Assembly (NCBI RefSeq): GCF_900106565.1
Contig: NZ_FNNJ01000003.1
Location: 186,001-250,000 of the forward strand
Direction: 5' to 3'
Origin: Lutibacter oricola
Lineage (GTDB): Bacteria > Bacteroidota > Bacteroidia > Flavobacteriales > Flavobacteriaceae
Length of the DNA stretch: 64,000 nucleotides
The notes under the pieces were generated by a model. It was given only the letters and a program-made list of their open reading frames with translations, was not told the origin of the DNA and ran no database searches. The translations under genes and the position numbers were made by a program. Positions within the stretch are counted from its first letter, which is position 1; the number at the start of each line of letters is the position of its first letter. Shown piece after piece: positions 59,561 to 64,000 of this stretch.

Positions 59561-59591
59561 AATTTAATTTAGAATCATTCTAAATTAAATT
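59561..59591. promoter_or_regulatory. 31-bp perfect inverted repeat, candidate Fur/PerR-type operator
   Basis: Arms AATTTAATTTAGAA and TTCTAAATTAAATT (14 bases each) flank TCA. The core TTAGAAT-C-ATTCTAA is a 7-1-7 dyad like those bound by Fur-family regulators (PerR TTATAATNATTATAA; rhizobial Irr TTTAGAANNNTTCTAAA). It lies 76 bases upstream of the DUF547 ATG (minus) and 55 bases upstream of the FAD gene ATG (plus), in a position to control both. No terminator-like T-run or nearby gene end explains it. Confidence 0.6.
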
Positions 59592-59645
59592 TTATTTTTA
59601 AGTAATACGTTTTTATTTCGACCTAAAGTCCATATCAAACTAACT

Positions 59646-60944
59646 ATGGAACATATTGTAATAATTGGAAATGGAATTTCAGGAGTAACTGCAGCTCGCC
59701 ATATTCGAAAAAAATCAGATAAAAAAATAACTATTGTTTCGGCAGAGTCTGAATACTTTTTTTCGCGTACAGCTTTAATGTATGTTTATATGGGGCATAT
59801 GAAATTTGAACACACACAACCTTACGAGAATTGGTTTTGGAAGAAAAATAGGATAGAGTTAAAACAAGGCTTTGTTCAGCAAATTGAAACAACTAAAAAG
59901 GAATTGATTTTTGAAAATGGAGAAACACTTCAATACGATAAATTAATTATTGCAACAGGAAGTAAACCTAATAAGTTTGGTTGGCTTGGTCAAGATTTAA
60001 AAGGTGTACAAGGTTTGTATAGTAAACAAGATCTTGAAAATGTAGGCAAGTATGCGCCAAATAATAAAGAATGTAAAAGAGCAGTAATTGTAGGCGGAGG
60101 TTTAATTGGTATTGAACTAGCAGAAATGCTTAGAAGTAGAGATATACCAGTTACATTTTTAGTTAGAGAAACAAGTTTTTGGAATGGAGTTTTACCTAAA
60201 GGTGAAAGTGAATTAATTAACAAGCATATTATAGAACACCATATAGATTTACGTTTAAACTCAAACTTGAAAGAAATAATTTCAGATGAAAATGGGAAAG
60301 CTAAAGCTATTGTAGTTGCTGAAACTGGAGAAATTATTCCTTGTGATTTTGTTGGGTTAACGGCTGGAGTTTCACCAAATATAGATTTTATAAAATCTTC
60401 GAAAGTTGAAATAAATAGAGGTGTTTTAGTAAACAGATTTTTAGAAACAAACATTGAAGATGTTTTTGCCATTGGAGATTGTGCCGAACAACGTGAAGCA
60501 ATTGGAAATAGAAGGCCTATTGAGGCTGTTTGGTATACTGGGAGAATGATGGGCGAAACAGTTGCGCAGACAATTTGTGGTAATAAAATTGAATATAAGC
60601 CAGGGCATTGGTTTAATTCGGCAAAGTTTTTAGACATCGAATATCAAACTTACGGATGGGTTTGGGCACAACCACGTGAAAATGAAGCTCATTTTTATTG
60701 GGAACATTCAAACAAAAAAATATGTGTTAATGTAAACTATAATAAAACTACACGACAATTTATAGGCATTAACACCTTTGGAATTAGAATGCGACACGAA
60801 ATTTTTGATAAGTGGCTAACCGAAAATAAAACTGTAGAATATGTGATTGAAAATTTATCTACAGCCAATTTTGATCCAGAATTTTTTAAAAAATACGAGA
60901 AAGAAATTTCAACAGCATTTAAAAACCAATTAGTAACAGCATAA
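59646..60944 (+). CDS. NAD(P)/FAD-dependent oxidoreductase
   Basis: The 432-residue protein has the FAD dinucleotide fold IVIIGNGISGVTAARHI (4-20), the second NAD(P) fold AVIVGGGLIGIELAEML (about 147-163) and the FAIGDCAEQRE motif (about 278). It resembles rubredoxin/nitrite-reductase-type NADH oxidoreductases and has a Trp-rich C-terminal part (WVWAQPRENEAHFYWEHS) of its own. It is followed after 9 bases by a membrane polyferredoxin, a likely electron partner. Confidence 0.9.
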   Translation: MEHIVIIGNGISGVTAARHIRKKSDKKITIVSAESEYFFSRTALMYVYMGHMKFEHTQPYENWFWKKNRIELKQGFVQQIETTKKELIFENGETLQYDKLIIATGSKPNKFGWLGQDLKGVQGLYSKQDLENVGKYAPNNKECKRAVIVGGGLIGIELAEMLRSRDIPVTFLVRETSFWNGVLPKGESELINKHIIEHHIDLRLNSNLKEIISDENGKAKAIVVAETGEIIPCDFVGLTAGVSPNIDFIKSSKVEINRGVLVNRFLETNIEDVFAIGDCAEQREAIGNRRPIEAVWYTGRMMGETVAQTICGNKIEYKPGHWFNSAKFLDIEYQTYGWVWAQPRENEAHFYWEHSNKKICVNVNYNKTTRQFIGINTFGIRMRHEIFDKWLTENKTVEYVIENLSTANFDPEFFKKYEKEISTAFKNQLVTA

Positions 60945-60953
60945 AGAATTAAT

Positions 60954-62366
60954 ATGAGTAAGAATTCAAGTTTTTCGATATCAAATCCAGATAAATTAAA
61001 GTTAGATGCTGTTCAAAAAATAGGATTAATTGTTGCCTTATTAGGTGTTTCAATACTATTTGTAGCTTGGTTTGGAATTACATTTCCATATCCTGCAGTA
61101 TTTTTAAGTATTTCAGCATTATTTATTTTTATAGGTACAGTTGTGTATGCGAAACAAACGTATTTAAAACAACCTGCTGGAATAAAAAACAACAATGTCT
61201 GGTTTAATTCATTATCAAACAGAGGTGTACTTGGTTGGTTTTTAGGTATTGTTTTAACCTTGTTTTATGTGTTGTTATATTGGTTTCCTTCATATTTAGG
61301 CTATGACCCAAGTGGAGCTCAAAATAGAGGTTTGGTAGCATTATTTGATCCTTTAAGTTTGTTTTTTAATGGCAAAATTGCAAGTCAATGGTTTGTATAT
61401 GGAACATTGTATACATTATTAATTGCTTCTTTAGGTATTAAGTTTATGTATAAATATAGGCATAACAGATACCAATTAATACGTACTGTTGTTGTAATAG
61501 TTTCGCAATTGTTTTTAGCGTATTTAATTCCTGAAATTTTAGAAGGTTTAAATTCTGATACTCCATATTTTGCAAAAGATATTAAAAATATGTGGCCTTT
61601 AAATTACTACTTTTTTGAACCTTGGCATTTAGATAATATGATAAATGGAGGTACTTTGGGTATGCTTTATTTGGTAATAGGAATATTTATGTTTTTGGTA
61701 TTTACACCTATAATCACCTATTATGTGGGTAAACGTTGGTATTGCTCTTGGGTTTGTGGTTGCGGAGGTTTAGCTGAAACTGCAGGAGATTCATTTCGTC
61801 AATTATCATCAAAAACAGTTTCATCCTGGAAAATTGAACGCTGGATGATTCATACTGTAATGGTGTTAATTTTTATAGTTACAGCAGTCGTATTGTATGG
61901 TTATTTTGCAAATTCAGGAGAATTTTTAGGCATTAGTATTTACAATTATTTCAGCAAGCCATATGGCTTTTTAATTGGAGCCATGTTTTCAGGCGTTGTT
62001 GGGGTTGGATTTTATCCAGTTTTAGGTAGTAGAGTTTGGTGTAGGTTTGGTTGTCCGTTAGCTGGTTATATGGGGTTATTTCAGCGTTTTAAATCTAGAT
62101 TTAGAATTACAACAAATGGAGGGCAATGTATTTCCTGCGGAAATTGTTCTACATATTGCGAGCAAGGTATTGATGTTAGAGCTTATGCACAAAAAGGAGA
62201 AAATATTGTAAGAGCAAGTTGTGTTGGTTGCGGAATTTGTTCGGCAGTGTGTCCAAGAGGTGTTTTAAAATTAGAAAATGGACCAGAAGAAGGAAGAATA
62301 AATCCTACTGATGTATTATTAGGTAATGATATTGATTTAATGAATTATGTAAATAAAAAACAATAG
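60954..62366 (+). CDS. membrane polyferredoxin (NapH/CcoG-like 4Fe-4S protein)
   Basis: The 470-residue protein has about eight membrane segments, the paired membrane Cys motifs RWYCSWVCGCGGL (about 260) and RVWCRFGCPLAGY (about 360), and two C-terminal [4Fe-4S] ferredoxin motifs CISCGNCSTYC (about 393) and CVGCGICSAVCPRGVLKL. It should carry electrons between the FAD protein and an acceptor in or across the inner membrane. The acceptor is unknown; no terminal reductase is next to it. The YwqK-like gene follows after 4 bases. Confidence 0.9.
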   Translation: MSKNSSFSISNPDKLKLDAVQKIGLIVALLGVSILFVAWFGITFPYPAVFLSISALFIFIGTVVYAKQTYLKQPAGIKNNNVWFNSLSNRGVLGWFLGIVLTLFYVLLYWFPSYLGYDPSGAQNRGLVALFDPLSLFFNGKIASQWFVYGTLYTLLIASLGIKFMYKYRHNRYQLIRTVVVIVSQLFLAYLIPEILEGLNSDTPYFAKDIKNMWPLNYYFFEPWHLDNMINGGTLGMLYLVIGIFMFLVFTPIITYYVGKRWYCSWVCGCGGLAETAGDSFRQLSSKTVSSWKIERWMIHTVMVLIFIVTAVVLYGYFANSGEFLGISIYNYFSKPYGFLIGAMFSGVVGVGFYPVLGSRVWCRFGCPLAGYMGLFQRFKSRFRITTNGGQCISCGNCSTYCEQGIDVRAYAQKGENIVRASCVGCGICSAVCPRGVLKLENGPEEGRINPTDVLLGNDIDLMNYVNKKQ

Positions 62367-62370
62367 AAGT

Positions 62371-62832
62371 ATGAGGTTTATTTTGTTACTTTTTTTACAA
62401 CTATCAGTAACTTCATTATTTGGTCAAACGGAATATGTAAAAACATATTATTCTAATGGTCAAATAGAGAGTGAAGGTTGGCTTCAGAATACTAAAAAAA
62501 ATAAGTACTGGAAATATTATTATTTAAATGGTAATTTAAAAAAAGAAGGTAGATATGTAAAAGGTAAACCTCATAAATATTGGCATTTTTATAATGAAGA
62601 TAAATCGAAATTAGAAGAAGGTCATTTCGAAAATGGATATAAAACTAAATGGTGGATTTTGTATGAAAACAATAAGGTTGCACATAAAATTCAATTTAAT
62701 TTCAATAAAAAAAATGGGTATTGTTTGTGTTATGCAAACGGTAAAATATTTAAAGTAGAACGGTACAATAACGACCAAAAAGAAGGAGAGTGGACCGACC
62801 TAAAAAAATTCAAAAAAGAAAATAAATTTTAA
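62371..62832 (+). CDS. YwqK/MORN-repeat-like secreted protein
   Basis: The 153-residue protein has a signal peptide ending near SLFGQ and at least four MORN-type repeats of the YwqK kind: YYSNGQIESEGWL, YYLNGNLKKEGRY, YNEDKSKLEEGHF and CYANGKIFKVERY, each with the [YF]xNGxxxxEG pattern. The label antitoxin used for this family in databases is not supported by any toxin here. It sits in the FAD-FeS-glycosyltransferase run; its stop overlaps the next start as TAATG. Confidence 0.85.
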   Translation: MRFILLLFLQLSVTSLFGQTEYVKTYYSNGQIESEGWLQNTKKNKYWKYYYLNGNLKKEGRYVKGKPHKYWHFYNEDKSKLEEGHFENGYKTKWWILYENNKVAHKIQFNFNKKNGYCLCYANGKIFKVERYNNDQKEGEWTDLKKFKKENKF

Positions 62833-63518
62833 TGATTGTAAAAGTTATTATTCCTGCTTTTAATGAAGAAGATTCCATTGGAAGCGTAATAAATGAAATA
62901 CCTATGTTGGTTGATGAGGTTATTGTGGTTAACAATAATTCAACAGATAATACTGTAAATGCAGCAAAAAATGCAGGTGCAAAAGTTTTAAGTGAATCAA
63001 AAAAAGGGTATGGTTATGCTTGTTTAAAAGGATTGGAATACATTTCAAAACAAGAAGTAAAACCAGACATTATTGTTTTTTTAGATGGTGATTATAGCGA
63101 TTATCCAGAAGAATTAACAAAGTTAATAAAGCCTATTGTTGAAGATGATATAGATTTTGTAATTGGCGCACGTGTTAAAGAACTTAGAGAACAAGGCTCA
63201 ATGACTCCGCAACAGGTTTTTGGAAATTGGTTGGCAACCTTTTTAATGAAATTGTTTTTTGGAGCAAAGTTTACAGATTTAGGTCCATTTAGAGCCATAA
63301 AATATGATAAACTGTTGAGCTTACAGATGGGAGATAAAACCTATGGTTGGACTATAGAAATGCAATTAAAAGCATTAAAACAAAAAATGACATATATCGA
63401 AATTCCTGTAAATTATAAAAAACGAATAGGAGTTTCGAAAGTATCAGGAACCGTAAAAGGTTCTATACTAGCAGGAGTAAAAATATTAGGATGGATTTTT
63501 AAATACAGCTTTAAATAA
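62832..63518 (+). CDS. family 2 glycosyltransferase (polyprenyl-phosphate-sugar synthase-like)
   Basis: The 228-residue GT-A enzyme begins VKVIIPAFNEEDSIGSVI, has VVNNNSTDNT, the metal-binding FLDGDYSDYP (about 77-86), and the LGPFRAIKYDKLL and KRIGVSKVSGTVKGS segments of dolichyl/undecaprenyl-phosphate glucose or mannose synthases. The missing C-terminal membrane anchor suggests a peripheral enzyme. It differs from the TIGR04283 arsenosugar transferase, which has a VDGGSTDGT-type motif. Starts and ends in TAATG overlaps, so it is tightly coupled to both neighbours. Confidence 0.9.
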   Translation: MIVKVIIPAFNEEDSIGSVINEIPMLVDEVIVVNNNSTDNTVNAAKNAGAKVLSESKKGYGYACLKGLEYISKQEVKPDIIVFLDGDYSDYPEELTKLIKPIVEDDIDFVIGARVKELREQGSMTPQQVFGNWLATFLMKLFFGAKFTDLGPFRAIKYDKLLSLQMGDKTYGWTIEMQLKALKQKMTYIEIPVNYKKRIGVSKVSGTVKGSILAGVKILGWIFKYSFK

Positions 63519-64000
63519 TGATTTTAGAAACTACAATTATCACCATTTATTCAATAGCATTAATATTAATTTTTTTATATGCTTTGGCGCAGTTAAATTT
63601 GTTATTTAATTATTTAGCAGCACAAAAAAAAGAAAGTAACAGCCCTAAATTCGATTTCTCTAATCCAGATGAAATTCCTTTGGTAACCATACAATTACCA
63701 GTTTATAATGAGTTGTATGTTATGGAGCGTTTATTAGAAAATATTGCTAAAATTGATTATCCAAAAGATAAATTAGAAATTCAAGTTTTAGATGATTCTA
63801 CGGATGAGTCTGTAGAGTTAACCAAAACAATTATTGAAAAATTATCGAGTACAGGGTTAGATATAAAACAAATAACACGTGTTGATAGAGTTGGTTTTAA
63901 AGCAGGAGCATTAAAAGAAGGTTTGGCAATTGCAAAAGGAGAGTTTATTGCCATTTTTGATGCTGATTTTTTACCACAAAAAGAATGGCTAAAAAGTACA
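63518..64000 (+). CDS. membrane glycosyltransferase, family 2 (cellulose-synthase-like), 3' end missing
   Basis: The frame is open from ATG 63518 to the right edge (161 codons). An N-terminal membrane segment (about 5-27) is followed by PLVTIQLPVYNELYVMERLLENI, VLDDSTDES (about 95) and FIAIFDADFLPQ (about 147), the donor and metal-binding motifs of processive-type GT2 enzymes. The acceptor-binding part and the C-terminal membrane helices lie outside the window. It is coupled by TAATG to the previous transferase. Confidence 0.9.
   Translation, partial: MILETTIITIYSIALILIFLYALAQLNLLFNYLAAQKKESNSPKFDFSNPDEIPLVTIQLPVYNELYVMERLLENIAKIDYPKDKLEIQVLDDSTDESVELTKTIIEKLSSTGLDIKQITRVDRVGFKAGALKEGLAIAKGEFIAIFDADFLPQKEWLKST

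Noticed and set aside
59990-60637. 215-codon minus-strand open frame
   Set aside because: It is fully antisense to the FAD oxidoreductase, whose motifs are unmistakable; long shadow frames are common opposite such genes.
62371-62832. Toxin-antitoxin role for the YwqK/MORN-like gene
   Set aside because: There is no toxin gene beside it, and the protein has a signal peptide, which does not suit a cytosolic antitoxin.
1-64000. tRNA, rRNA, CRISPR array, insertion sequence, prophage or integrative element
   Set aside because: Gaps between genes are short and show no cloverleaf, repeat-spacer, transposase or attachment-site pattern; base composition looks even throughout.

Overview
This AT-rich window (GC low, roughly 30 percent by eye) looks like a chromosome segment of a marine member of the family Flavobacteriaceae (phylum Bacteroidota). 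The evidence is: TAnnTTTG promoter boxes typical of this phylum and few recognisable Shine-Dalgarno sequences; S46 dipeptidyl-peptidases; a Por secretion (type IX) sorting tail; a TonB receptor with a carboxypeptidase-regulatory N-terminus; DUF349 and DUF4369 proteins; and household genes whose proteins read as Flavobacteriia homologues. I saw no rRNA, tRNA, CRISPR, insertion sequence or phage gene.

Layout. 1-7.9 kb: a cut-off DUF4369 lipoprotein, a DUF819 membrane protein, a tandem pair of S46 exopeptidases, and an SPFH / DUF4177 / Arc-type trio whose last two genes are very short. 8-13.3 kb: S1/P1 nuclease, RluA-type pseudouridine synthase whose expected start codon is missing, a secreted unknown, HtpG, and an iodotyrosine-deiodinase-like flavoprotein. 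13.3-22.3 kb: S9 peptidase, a KAS III enzyme with a clear promoter, a coupled pair of secreted proteins (retropepsin-like protease and triple glycogen-binding-like protein), a TonB-dependent receptor, and a CoA-binding protein. 22.5-26.5 kb: a PAS-LuxR regulator, then a tight pyrR-pyrB-STAS-T9SS-tail-rnz operon. 26.6-30.7 kb: TPR protein, two DUF368 (undecaprenyl-phosphate translocase family) paralogues, and aroE. 30.8-40.8 kb: DUF349 protein; the opposing rsfS-ftsH-LUD-cdsA-psd-ACBP set for membrane quality control and phosphatidylethanolamine synthesis; then birA, pyrE and a Nudix gene. 40.9-50.5 kb: SulP transporter, a twin-arginine molybdenum hydroxylase with its iron-sulfur subunit, an rRNA pseudouridine synthase, topoisomerase III, and several smaller genes.

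50.6-55.8 kb is the most notable region: a tightly overlapped operon for arsenosugar biosynthesis (AhpD-like protein, radical-SAM ArsS, exported rhodanese, TIGR04282-type transferase, purine-nucleoside phosphorylase, ArsM methyltransferase, fatty-acid-hydroxylase-type membrane enzyme). The phosphorylase carries Asp where guanine/hypoxanthine-specific enzymes have Asn, which fits removal of adenine from a dimethylarsinoyl-adenosine intermediate. Next to it lie a four-gene envelope operon (DUF547, beta-barrel, lipoprotein, Omp85-like) and, divergently, an FAD oxidoreductase, a membrane polyferredoxin, a YwqK/MORN-like protein and two glycosyltransferases. A 31-bp perfect inverted repeat sits between these two divergent units and is a strong candidate operator.

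Many start codons were moved from the longest open frame to an internal ATG on the basis of family length, signal peptides or promoter position; these choices are explained entry by entry.
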